The notes beneath the pieces were generated by a model. It saw only the letters and a list, made by a program, of their open reading frames with translations, did no database searches and was not told where the DNA came from. The position numbers were made by a program, and so were the translations under genes. 64,000 nt of DNA, from positions 248,001 to 312,000 of the forward strand of contig CP099421.1 in assembly GCA_024114885.1 (NCBI GenBank), written 5' to 3'. The DNA comes from Septoria linicola (taxonomy: Eukaryota; Ascomycota; Dothideomycetes; Mycosphaerellales; Mycosphaerellaceae). The stretch's first letter is position 1; each line of letters begins with the position of its first letter. This document shows positions 1 to 10,400 of this stretch, in pieces.

Positions 1-638
1 CCCTGGCTCTTCCAGCTCCAGAAGCTGAGGCAGAGCCACTTCCAGCAGCACTCGCCTCCCTCACTGATGTACAAATCATCAAGTACACCGCAAAGGACTG
101 GCAAGCCGACACAGCCATTGTCTCCAAATTCCTCGACGATGTCGCAGCCAAGAACTTCCGCAACAACAACGACTACAGCAGAGCTGCCAAGATCGCATGG
201 CTCGCTGAGTACTCCACTTCAGCACCAAGCTATGGCAACAAGGCCATCCTGGACAGCTATCTCGCCGGCAAGGGCAATGGCAGCAACGGCAGCAATGGTA
301 CCAACGGCACTGAGAGCGGCAACGGCACATGGACCGGCGAGGACTGCTACGGCGAGAAGGTCAAACAATGGCTCGAGCAGCTCAAGGGCAAGAACTGGAA
401 GAAGGACTGCACCAAGATCCAGGACATTGTGAAGCAGATCAACGAGGCTCGCTGCGGCTACGTTCTTCCAGCCACAGATGGTTACTTCCAAGCCGCCGGT
501 GCCCTCATCGCCTCTTACAACCCAAGCAAACCAGACTACTCCGTTGGCCAAATGCGTGCTGTCCGCGCCAAGGCATGCCGTGCATCGAACTATGCTCGTG
601 AAGTGGAAGACATCATGCTCGATGACATTGAGGAATAG
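1..638 (+). CDS. Secreted hypothetical protein, 3' end only
   Basis: The reading frame is open from the left edge (first full codon at 3) to the stop at 636-638, so the start and most of any signal peptide lie outside the window. The first visible residues, LALPAPEAEAEPLP, look like the end of a signal peptide followed by a short acidic propeptide. The middle carries a run of Asn-Gly-Ser/Thr sequons (about residues 83-102), which would be heavily N-glycosylated. The mature part has four cysteines (DCYG, DCTK, RCGY, ACRA), enough for two disulphides, and ends in an acidic stretch (VEDIMLDDIEE). I do not recognise the family. It converges on the SUMO-like gene on the other strand. No enzyme motif is visible. 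Confidence 0.7.
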   Translation, partial: LALPAPEAEAEPLPAALASLTDVQIIKYTAKDWQADTAIVSKFLDDVAAKNFRNNNDYSRAAKIAWLAEYSTSAPSYGNKAILDSYLAGKGNGSNGSNGTNGTESGNGTWTGEDCYGEKVKQWLEQLKGKNWKKDCTKIQDIVKQINEARCGYVLPATDGYFQAAGALIASYNPSKPDYSVGQMRAVRAKACRASNYAREVEDIMLDDIEE

Positions 639-964
639 AAGTTGAAATTGTACGATGAGATGTTTGACGACTTTGCATAGCACAGCATAGGCTGATAGCA
701 TAGAATGGAAAGGGAAAGATGTAATCAATATATATGACTTGATGAATCAAGAAGCATGATACCCTCTACCCCGGCTCGAGCCAGTGTCACGCCTCCTCAC
801 TCACAGGTCCCATCGCTGCCTCCCAAGTGCATGTATCGAAAGTCGCTGGCCTGATTTCTGCTGCAGCTTTGGCCGTCGGCCGGCTGCTACGCGTGTTTCG
901 ACGAGAACTTTGGCGGAGCTCAGTTCACGGGAGCATTGCGTCCACGATCTGCTCGCGAGATGCG
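639..964. other. Convergent 3' intergenic spacer
   Basis: The spacer lies between two convergent gene ends. It should hold both 3' UTRs and termination signals (an AATATATATG-like stretch near 727-735 is a plausible A/T-rich 3' end element). No coding signal is seen. Confidence 0.5.
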
Positions 965-1487
965 TCACTTGCCTTTGCCGCCACCGCAGCCGCCCTTACC
1001 GCCGCAGCACTTGCCGTCGCAGTTTTTGTCACCGCAGTGGCACTTGCCGCCGCAGCAACCATCTCCGCCACCGAGCTGCTCCTCGTGGACCTCGACAAGA
1101 TCGCCGTCCTGGAGTTCGTTCTGTTGATTGTCAGCAAAAGCGTATCCTGGCGGAGCACATCTCCAGCCTACCTCCTCGACAGTACCGCTGATGAGACGGA
1201 CTCCTTCGAACAAGAAGCGAAGTGAGGCGCGAGGACGCTCGACCTTGGCGCTGAAGGCATCCTGCAGGCGAGTGAGTCAGCACGCATCAGCGGTAGATGT
1301 TGGAGGGCGTGAATACCATTGCCTTGGTGATGTTTGTAGTGCTCTTCAGCTTGAAAGCCTGCTCATTGCCGCGGTTGTCGGCGAACTTGATCTGAAGCTG
1401 CACTGGTGGAGCTGCAGCTAGTGCTGGGCTGCCGCGTTCATCTGGGCCGGGGGTGCCATTGTTGTGGTCTTCGTGTGGATAGTCCAT
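965..1487 (-). CDS. SUMO-like protein with C-terminal Cys-rich metallothionein-like tail
   Basis: There are three exons on the minus strand: 1487-1317, 1261-1172 and 1120-965. Introns of 55 and 51 nt have GT..CAG ends, and the second has a GCTGAC branch-like site. The product is 138 aa. Residues 1-28 are a disordered, acidic/proline leader. Residues 29-105 match the SUMO (Smt3/Pmt3) beta-grasp fold: LQIKFADNRGNEQAFKLK, KAMDAF, RFLFEGVRL, then DGDLVEVHEEQLGG, ending in Gly104-Gly105. One residue is missing relative to yeast Smt3 in the loop before DGDLVEVH. After the di-glycine come about 33 residues instead of the usual few. They include eight cysteines (109, 110, 114, 116, 121, 125, 126, 132) in CC/CxC spacing with Gly and Lys, as in fungal metallothioneins. 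ATG at 1487 has A at -3; an upstream in-frame ATG at 1607 is less likely. It is divergent from the decarboxylase. The SUMO assignment is firm, metal binding by the tail is inferred, and it may be a paralogue rather than the housekeeping SUMO. Confidence 0.85.
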
Positions 1488-2318
1488 TGTGAGCTGTGAT
1501 AGCTGAGTGCTTGTCTTTCTGATGGAAGAGAAGGCAGGATGTGGTTGGTGGTGTTGTTGGAGTAACGATGAAGTCGAGAGTAGCAGAGGATGGCGCTTTT
1601 TGTGCATGCCTGCATGTCAGTCCTCACATTGATCGGTCGTGACTTCCAAAGTGAGGTGTTCCGCTTCACTTTTTGCATTGCTCCAGCTGCATGTGATGAA
1701 GCACGAAAGCTCACATTCAACCGCTGCCGTACGATGCGAAACGACTCACTCTCGAAGTCCTGAATACAACTGAACGCACTTCCCCATCCGACGCACTTCC
1801 TAGAGCACGAACTGCCCTACAGTGGCTCAGTACTTCATTCCCCATCGCCAACGGCTTCGCAGCCGCTCAGAGGACCAGCACGTATCTTCCACGCGGCCCT
1901 GCCTTGATACCTCCAACCCACTCAGATCTTGGAGCATCTGGTCTCCAGAGCACGCAAGGCTCTCACAACGAATTCGAGCTTCAGCTACCAGATGCGAGCA
2001 TTTCAAGCACAACAGTCATTGTGAGCATTCAAGCCGCAGAAGATGAGCGGCCAAACCATTGGTACGATGCTCCAGAAGTGCCGGTCACTAAATAGTGCAG
2101 CATTGCGTGAAGATTCCGGGTCTGCTTTCATCATGAGCACTGTGCATGTACTTCGTAAGGCGAGCCATTGCACGCTCCTGAAGTTGAATATTCCGAAGCG
2201 GCCGCATTCCGCGATGTCGTTGTTCCGTACAAAACACACTTGAGCGATACAGATATCTAGCACCTTCCCACTCTGCATTTATTTTCACCCTCTTGCCTTA
2301 TATCAACGGACGAGCAAC
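1488..2318. promoter_or_regulatory. Divergent intergenic region, SUMO-like gene / decarboxylase
   Basis: This 831-bp gap between two divergent genes must hold both promoters. Short open frames occur on both strands but none has coding-like composition, splice support or a recognisable motif. No specific operator could be assigned. Confidence 0.4.
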
Positions 2319-4007
2319 ATGACAGGCCTCAATAATACCAATGGCAGCACCGCCAACCATGCACAAAGCAAGCTTGACAATCGGACAGTGCCACCACTTG
2401 GCATGACCGGTCCACAATTTCTAGAAGCAGCAACGGCATCTTTGAACGAAATCGAAAGATACTACTCCAATATCTCAGAAAGACCTGTACTTCCATCTGT
2501 ACAGCCTGGCTATTTACCAAAACTTCTACCAGGAACAGCGCCAGAAGTCGGCGAACAATGGACAGACATTCAGAGCGACATCGAACGTACCATCATGCCC
2601 GGCATCACGCACTGGCAACATCCCAAGTTCATGGCATACTTCCCAGCGAGTTCGACATATCCTGGCATGTTGGGTGAGATGTGGAGTGCCGCTTTGACTG
2701 CTCCGGCCTTCAATTGGATCTGTTCGCCAGCCATCACTGAGCTGGAGACTGTTGTATTGGACTGGATGGCCAAGATCATCGCGCTTCCGGAAAACTTTCT
2801 GTCGAAAGGCAAGGGCGGAGGAGTGATTCAAGGCTCAGCTTCCGAAGCGATCGTCACCGTCATGGTTGCTGCTAGGGAAAGATGGGTTCGAAGACAAGTC
2901 GTGAGGGAAGGCTTAACAGACGCCGAGCAGATTGAAGATCGCTCATGTGAGCTGAGAGGGAAGCTTGTCGCTTTGGCTTCTGACCAGGCTCATTCTTCTT
3001 CTCAAAAAGCGGCTGTGATTGCTGGAACACGTTTCCGAAGTATCAAGACTCGACATGGCGAGGCTTATGCCCTGAAAGGGCGAGACCTACGCGCCAAGAT
3101 CGAAGAGCTTCAGGCAAAAGGCTTGCAACCATATTACCTCACCGTTTCCATCGGAGCTACGGGTGTCTGCGCTGTCGATGACTTCAAATCCATCGCCGAG
3201 GTTGCTCGCGACTACCCCGACATTTGGATTCACTGCGATGCTGCATACGCCGGCGCTGCGCTGGTCTTACCAGAGTACCAACACCTTTCCGCGCATATGT
3301 CCTTCGTTGACTCGTTCAACTTCAACATGCATAAATGGCTGCTCACCAACTTCGATGCATCATGTCTATATGTGCAGAAGCGTAGAGACCTCACTGATGC
3401 TCTGAGCATCACGCCCTCATATCTCAAGAACGAGTACACCGAGAGTGGGCTAGTCACAGACTACAGAGATTGGCAGATCCCTCTTGGGCGTCGCTTCCGA
3501 GCACTGAAGATCTGGTTCGTCCTACGTACATGGGGCGTGAAAGGGCTTCAAGAGCACATCCGACACCACATCAACCTTGGCAATCTGTTCGCAGATCTCG
3601 TGAGATCGAGATCAGACCTGTTCAGCATCCTAGCACCACCAGACTTCGCATTGACGGTCATCACTGTCAACCCTCAGGTGTGGCACGAGCTCAAAATATC
3701 ACAATCAGCGAGCGGGGCGGACCCTCGACCAGAGCAAGATCAGATCGACACGAAGCTGAATGCTAACCCCGATGACGATGATCCTATGCTAAAGGCCGCC
3801 AACGATGTGACGAAGGAAGTGTTCGAGCTTATCGATGGACGTAAAGAATGGTTCTTGACTTCGACTGTCGTGGGCGGTGTATATGCCATAAGGATTGTCT
3901 CTGCGAATCCACTAGCGGAGGAGAAGTACGTGCGCCAAGTCTTCGATGAGCTGGTCACGACCACCGAAGGTGTGCTGGCGAAGCATACTAGCGGCACTCA
4001 GCAGTGA
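2319..4007 (+). CDS. PLP-dependent group II (aromatic-L-amino-acid type) decarboxylase
   Basis: This is a single-exon gene of 562 aa beginning at ATG 2319. Group II decarboxylases use pyridoxal phosphate to decarboxylate aromatic amino acids such as DOPA, tyrosine or tryptophan. Family blocks are in order: HPKFMAYFP (about 101-109), the substrate-site region AFNWICSPAITELE (130-143), GGGVIQGSASEA (167-178), HCDAAYAG with the cofactor-stacking Asp307 (305-312), and NMHKWLLTNFD with the Schiff-base Lys339 (336-346). The C-terminal part contains the usual RFRALKIWFVLR segment (about 388-399). A poorly conserved acidic insertion near residues 470-495 is a surface loop. Length is slightly above the 480-530 aa typical of the family. 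No targeting signal is obvious, so it is probably cytosolic. The exact substrate cannot be read from sequence. Confidence 0.92.
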   Translation: MTGLNNTNGSTANHAQSKLDNRTVPPLGMTGPQFLEAATASLNEIERYYSNISERPVLPSVQPGYLPKLLPGTAPEVGEQWTDIQSDIERTIMPGITHWQHPKFMAYFPASSTYPGMLGEMWSAALTAPAFNWICSPAITELETVVLDWMAKIIALPENFLSKGKGGGVIQGSASEAIVTVMVAARERWVRRQVVREGLTDAEQIEDRSCELRGKLVALASDQAHSSSQKAAVIAGTRFRSIKTRHGEAYALKGRDLRAKIEELQAKGLQPYYLTVSIGATGVCAVDDFKSIAEVARDYPDIWIHCDAAYAGAALVLPEYQHLSAHMSFVDSFNFNMHKWLLTNFDASCLYVQKRRDLTDALSITPSYLKNEYTESGLVTDYRDWQIPLGRRFRALKIWFVLRTWGVKGLQEHIRHHINLGNLFADLVRSRSDLFSILAPPDFALTVITVNPQVWHELKISQSASGADPRPEQDQIDTKLNANPDDDDPMLKAANDVTKEVFELIDGRKEWFLTSTVVGGVYAIRIVSANPLAEEKYVRQVFDELVTTTEGVLAKHTSGTQQ

Positions 4008-5735
4008 GACAGCCAGATCTTGTATGATAGATCTAGATACCCTCGATGTGGGATGTAAAGAAACTCCTCAAACGCCCCAATATATATATATATCTACACC
4101 ATCTCCTAACTCTTGCTCCTTGATCGCATCCTCCAATCCCTCCCGACCTCCCTCTACTGCGAACACATAACCAACCCCCCCACCATCTCCACATCCAACA
4201 TCAAAATTCGGATTCTCCAGCACATACGCATCAGGCTTCGTATTCGTGAACATCCCTCCATACACTCATAACTGCAGCAAAACGTGTCTGTTTCACGAAA
4301 GACAACCTCTTCATTAGCACATGTTCGGTTATACTTCCCCTCACAAAATCGTAGCAGCAAAACATCTGTACGACAGAGCAAGGAAGGAGCATCAGTATAA
4401 GTGGTTGAGATGTGAGACATACGCTTCTTAGCAGCCTCACAACTTCCATCACCAGTATATCGCCGTTTTCGTCCATGATTTGGGTTTGAAGCCTTTGATT
4501 GGAGCTGGACTAACTAGCAACTGTGGTGGCCCACCAAGAAGGATGTAAGACCGATGAGGAGAGTGGAGAAGTGCATTGTTATTGATCTCGGAGTCGCTAG
4601 GTCCCTTCGTCTCGTCTGCTGTTCTGCTATTCAATGAAAAGGTACAGATCTATCAGTATCAGTATCAGTAGCAGGAACGACTCGCAGCTCTGCATTTATA
4701 TCTCTTCCTTCGGCGCTCTGCCACTCGCCAAGAGCCCAAAGGCACAGCCTCTGAGATGCTGATGCGCAGCGGCGAGACCACGAAAAACCGACATCATCAT
4801 CATCAACACCTATGCGGAGCTTCTGTGTCGAATGTCATAGCAGCAGGAATGGTAATGTTTCATCCCCACGTCAAGCCAAGCTAAGCTCTTATATGGAGAG
4901 CCAATTCACCGAGATGTAGAGTGAAGCTATGGACCCGACTTCCGATGAACTGTTCTTATGCTGTGGAAAGCACTGAGGTGAATGTCTGTTTTGCATGCGG
5001 TCTGGTAACTCGACACACGATATTATTACTATACTTGACATAAGATCTTCCTCCATAGTTGAGGACGCGGACGGTAAGCCCGCTTCTCCATCCAGTCTCC
5101 TTTTGCGCCGAGTCCCACAGAGGTCTCCATCGCTGATTCTGCGCTCCTCTTACAGACAAAGCCCTCCATTGCGACGACCGGCATCTGCAGTCCCATATTA
5201 CATTTAGTTGTAGTAAGTGGCTCCGTACGACCGTAGTCAGCACATCACCGTGTTTCCGAGTCCGTTCCTTCCTGATGGCTGCGAAGCCTGACCCGTTGCC
5301 GCCTATGTTACAAGACAGTCGTGCACTCGTCATGAGAATGGCCGGCAAGTGACAGCAGGCCAATTGTTCCCCCTTTTTTGTGGCGCCCGCAGTGAAAAAC
5401 GCAATTCGAGATTAAAGCGACTGGATAATCCTCTACCATGAGGCCGGTCTTGACAAAAGAGATGAGTGGTATGATCTGACGGAATGGGGGTATCGACAGC
5501 CGATAGTGAATTCCGTATAACCGACACAAACGCCGGAAAGCTCAATGGCGCCCAATGCAAACTGTAATGGATCAGGGGTATCACGCCGGTCCATAAACTC
5601 CGGCAACGTCGATGGAAATGCAAAGCGTGGTGAGTGCTTCCAGTTGCTAACTGCTTGGTAAGCTGCTCACCGCGCGGTATATCTGGTATGTGGATTCGAG
5701 TCCGCCTTGGCTGCTGTCAGACAAGAGGCTCGAGT
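4008..5735. other. Convergent intergenic region without a recognisable gene
   Basis: This 1.7-kb stretch between the ends of the decarboxylase and the C2H2 gene contains short low-complexity runs: an AT dinucleotide run near 4081-4092, three TATCAG units at 4651-4668, and five CAT units around 4793-4805. Several frames of 60-135 codons exist on both strands, but none shows a signal peptide, a conserved motif or plausible splicing. Confidence 0.4.
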
Positions 5736-7432
5736 TTACTGCTGTTGCCACATCTCCTGGCGCATGCCTCCATTGCTGTAGTCGACAGGTCCGGTGCTGT
5801 GCGGCCTCGATACGTTCGGAGCCTGGTAGTACATGTGCGTGGCGTTTACGTTGTGAGATGGGTAGCCATTGGCATCAGGATAGCCATAGTCCGTTGTCTG
5901 GTGCTGACCAGCGGACATGGCGGTATGCGGCGACTGCCAGCCGTTCATCGCCCCATTAAGGTGTGGGCTGTTGTTGCCGCTGCCGTTTTGTTGCTGGCCA
6001 TTGGTCGTTGGTGGCTCCAGGATTTGTGGAGGGCCGTTGTAGCTTCCGGAAGGATTCGAGGTAAGCGGTGGGCGCTGCTGTCCGGCACCATTGTTAGATG
6101 GCATTGGGTACTGCTGAGGCGATTGAGCGCGCGGCGAAGGCTGCACCTCGTTTCGCATGTGTGGTGGTACCGCAGCCATGCCGCCGCTCATGGCATTCAT
6201 GTAGAAGTCGGACTGCTGCCGCTGTAGCGCGGGCATACCATTCATGCCGACAGCAGGAGAGTTAGTCGCTTGCCGGTCTGGTTGTGGCAGTGGTGATTTG
6301 CCATCGCCCGAGAAGTCGTTCTCTTCATCCGAGCCACGAGAACGCTGTCCTTGCATAGACACACGGGATGCAAGCGCTGCGGCAGTGGCTGCTTCCGACT
6401 CCTCAATCGTGCCGGTGTGATGGTTTTGATGTCTCGTGAGGGTCGTGCGGCGAGTAAAGGTCTTTTGGCAATCGGCGTAGGGGCACTTGTATGGGCGCTT
6501 GCCAGAATGGATGCGACGGTGGCGAGCTAGCGAGCTGCTATCGGAGAAAGGCTGGTATGTGTTAGCATCAGACTCGTTGGGATGAACTGCCCTGCAGCTT
6601 ACCTTGCCGCAACGCTCACACATGTGCGGCTTCTCGCCGGTGTGGACGCGCGAGTGCACAGTCAGCGCGGACCGCTGGATGAATTGCTTGCCGCAGCCTG
6701 GGTGATCGCAGACGTGCGGTCGTACACCGCTGTGAATGCGTTCTGACATCACTGTTAGCGCTGCTCTTATCAAGGGATGAAACATTGGATCGTCGCACCA
6801 TGACGCGCCAGATCGCTCCTCCTGGCGAAGCCCTTCGAGCAGGTTGAACAAGCGAACGCTTTTGGCAGACCACTGCTGCCTGTGCTGTTACGTCCGCCTT
6901 CGGCCGGGCTCTGCTCTTGTGGTGTGCTCTGTTGTGTAGCACTGAGGGTAGGTGTTTGTTGTGGGTAACCACCATCTTGCGTGCCATTAGGTTGGTAGGA
7001 GTGCTGCAGCATCGGCATTGCATTGTTCTGCGGCATCGACGGTGAGGGATATCGCATGCCGTTTGTGAGTTGTGCGGCGATTTGCTGGTATGCTACCGAG
7101 TTCTGAGGAGCTTGGGACGAGTATCTCGAGGAATGCTCGGATGAATGTGGAGAGACTCCTCGATCAGAGCCATTCTCGGATTTTATCCTGTTGTTGGCGC
7201 CGGGCACGTATAGATTCTGTCCGGCATAGTGGCCATTCGGTGTGTGCATGTCGTGGTTCATGCTGATCGGCATGGGCACTTCGTACTGCATGTTTCGATC
7301 CGTTACGGCGCCTGGAACCGCCCTGTTAGTATTCAGCAATGTGTTGAGGTCCATGTCTGCCGCGCTCGTAAAGCTATCCCTCCTCTTGTGATTCTGCGCA
7401 AACAAGATGTTGCCGATGGACGGTAGAGACAT
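5736..7432 (-). CDS. C2H2 zinc-finger transcription factor, four tandem fingers
   Basis: There are three exons, 7432-6799, 6742-6603 and 6551-5736, with introns of 56 and 51 nt; both interrupt zinc fingers and restore them perfectly when removed. The product is 529 aa. The N-terminal about 190 residues are Gln/Asn/Ser/Pro-rich. Four fingers follow at about 193-303, starting FACSTCSKGFARRSDLARH, with canonical HSG/HTGEKP-type linkers. Fingers 2 and 4 have the longer CxxxxC spacing (CDHPGC, CPYADC). The C-terminal about 230 residues are again low complexity (Asn, Gln, Pro, Met), typical of activation domains. The finger block most resembles the AZF1-like class of fungal C2H2 regulators. Start is the first true ATG (7432, MSLPSIGNILF). 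A 4.7-kb gene-free upstream region suggests complex control. Targets cannot be read from sequence. Confidence 0.88.
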
Positions 7433-10400
7433 CCAAAGCGGCGGTGTGCGGTGTTGTTTCACTCGAGCACCGAGAGTGTACTGACTGGAATCAGAAAATT
7501 TCAGGCCAACAGCACGACGACCACGCGCGTGTCGTGTCTCCTTGTCGTGACGACGTTCGCTCGTCGGCGGCGGCGTCGCTCGACTACACTGCGAGGCAGC
7601 GGTGGGAGTGGATGGTATGCGGCGATGGATGTGTCGAAGCTCAGGCCCGGTTCCAGGATGCTAGGTCCAGCCGTGGGACCGCGCGCGCGTAGAAGGTCAC
7701 TGCGTTGCTGCAGCTAAAAGAGAGAACCTGTGGCGGCAGTCTGTTAGTGAATGCGACTTGTCGACTCGACCCAGACTGGCTGGCTGGCATGGCAAGGCAA
7801 AGCAGGCGTGACTGGGATGCAGCGATTGATGCACTGTTCCGCTGGCTGGTCCGCTCTTTCTGCGCGCGTGTGTCTCTCTTCTCCTGCTCGCTGAAAAAGG
7901 AGGTGCAGAATCTGCCTCTGCCGCGCAATGCCTGTCACCGGGCACGATTGGGTCAAACGTACCTTCTGATGCAGTCCCAAAGACCGCTGTGTTGTACAAC
8001 ACCAAAAAAGAGCCACTCCAAGCAGAATGCAGAGAGTGTGTTGATGAACAGTCTCGCGCGTTTCCTGATGATCCGAGCGTCCTCAGTTGTTTCGAGGAAG
8101 GAGCGGGAGTCCGGCTAGAAGCGAAAGGGGAAGGCGCCGCCAAGACAATCTCTGCGTCTATTCTCGTCCCTCTCGAGAAATAATAATCTCCTGCGTCTGC
8201 CTCTGTGACAACGTTGAACGCTGCGACTGTTGCCGCTTTACAAGTCTGTTTCAGCTTTGCGCTGGATGTACTAGCGACTTCTTTCCTGAGCTATGTGAGG
8301 CACGACTGTGTCGATTTCACAACTCCTGTTTATACTCTGCCTGTTTCGAGCGCTCGACTTTGGAGCGATCTTTTGTCGCAGCGGCAGCCAGCCAGTAGTC
8401 GCGCGGATGATTGCGCAAGACGGTGTCTACAGCTCTCGAGCCAGGCGTTCGATGGGTGCCTTTCTTCGCAGCGCCGAGTCCAGCAGGATCTTGTGTAGCC
8501 GCCTGCTGCAATTATCGTAGCTGTGCTGCAATTATCAGAGATCAATGCCACCCAGTCAAATCGCCTTGCCGCCTTGCAGAATATAAGGCGTTGGATGCTC
8601 TGATCTCGATATCGTATCGGTCCGCTGATCAATAAAGCACACGACTCAATCGGCACCAATCAATCCTTTGGGACTCGTCTTCCTCCGCTGTCCCCTTCAA
8701 TTCTGCCTCCAGTGGCTGGTGTCCTTTTGCTGCAGATGTATGCAACAGTCTCTCGCTTCCTCCACGTTGCGTCAGTTCGACCCGCGAACTACGCTAGAAC
8801 AAAGTCCAGAGTGTGGTAGAGACTGAGATATCGCACTCTATCGCTGTATAAACACGATACTCAAGAAGAACCCAAATGGTCGATGCTTTCCAACAAAGAA
8901 TGTATGTATCGGAACAAGATAGGTATGTGCGCGTCTGAAGGAACGTGTGCAATGTGGTGGTGCAATGATGCAGGTCAAAGCGAAAAAAGGCTCAAAAGTC
9001 AGTGCGAGGCGTACTGATCATAAAGCATTCACAACACGACAATAGGAAAATGCTAGGCTCCAGGTATCATCGTTTCCGCGATCAAGAGATTGCAGTCCAT
9101 AACACCCACGTAGAGTGCACGCGCCTGACGTGCGGTTAGGATGACCCCGGCAGAGACAGCTAACGACAGGCCGACTACTTGGTCGAAGCCACGGCAGGTG
9201 GCAGCGTGCTGAACCCAGATCACGGCACGGCGGCGGCAGATCTGCTATGCATGGGCGACAGGCGTAACCATCACCAGAGCTTTGCATTGCTTCGGACACC
9301 GTGATGTTCTCGACTGCCTTTCCAACAGAGACGCAGCAGAATCTGCACCAGTGTCGCATGGTTGGCGTGGTCTATTTGGGATGATGCAGCATTTCATAAC
9401 AATCTGCGAGTCAAGCTCGATACACCCTAGCACTGCAGAGTGATTGCAGACTTCGGAGACAGGGATCCTTGTTTTATATCGTGCTGTCAAAGCCGGCACT
9501 CGAATTTGGCATCAGGCTAAAATGCGCGTCGCCTGGCTGTGTCCAGCGTTGATCGTGCGGACAGCAATAATGTGAGCAGATACTGATGCACAGTGCAATG
9601 ATGTCGACTTCATCTAGATGAGACAGCAGATGCGGCAGTTGTGCCTACAGAAGGCCGCTAGTAGGCATGAAATTCTTCTACGAGACGACGGCCTCTGACG
9701 CCATGTGGCTCGCGATAGAGCACCGCGCACTCGTCTAGCTATGGATCTTGGGAAACAGAGCCGGGTGCACGGAGCGTGGTCAGCCTTTCCCTGGAAAGAC
9801 TCGTTCGTTATGGAGAGAAACACGGACTCATTTCGCGTAAGGAAAAATAGGGCAGCGGCACGAGCTGCATGCACATGGACCTTTTACTGACCTCATCTCT
9901 CGATGTTCATGCCTCGTTTGCAGCGTTTCTCTGAACCGAGTGGCTTCGCAAGTGGGCGACCATGTGAGTCATCTCGCATCACTTAGCGCGTCTTGCCCAA
10001 TGAAATACCTGTGCCATGCTGATGGTCACAGGTCGTTCTTGCTACGCTGTTCACGTCCAATCGTTCCCAAATCTTATCCAGCTTCGAAGGTTCAACGAGC
10101 TCGGGCAGCGTCACTGGGGGAGTCATCTCTAGGCTCCGAGAATAGAGGTCCGCGCAAACCGGTGGTCCAACCTAACCAACCTTGTCAGTAGTCACTTCGT
10201 CCCAGATGATCGCCTCAGCGAACAGAATAGCTGACGACCGCGGAAAGTCGCATTCGGTAAGAATAGCATTTCGAATGTCCTGGACAACGTTCCGCCCTGT
10301 ACAGGGATGGGAGGTCCAACGTGGCCTTGGTATAGCTGCAACTAATTGTATCGTCAGTCCTTGCGAGCAAGTTTCCACCACTGACCGCAAGCATGTAGAA

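Noticed and set aside
1128..1421. Plus-strand frames over the SUMO-like gene
   Set aside because: They are antisense shadows of the three minus-strand exons; the minus strand has the splice sites and the SUMO motifs.
7697..8143. 148-codon minus-strand frame upstream of the C2H2 gene
   Set aside because: Composition (Ser/Arg/His-rich without pattern) and overlapping open frames on both strands suggest non-coding GC-rich leader sequence.
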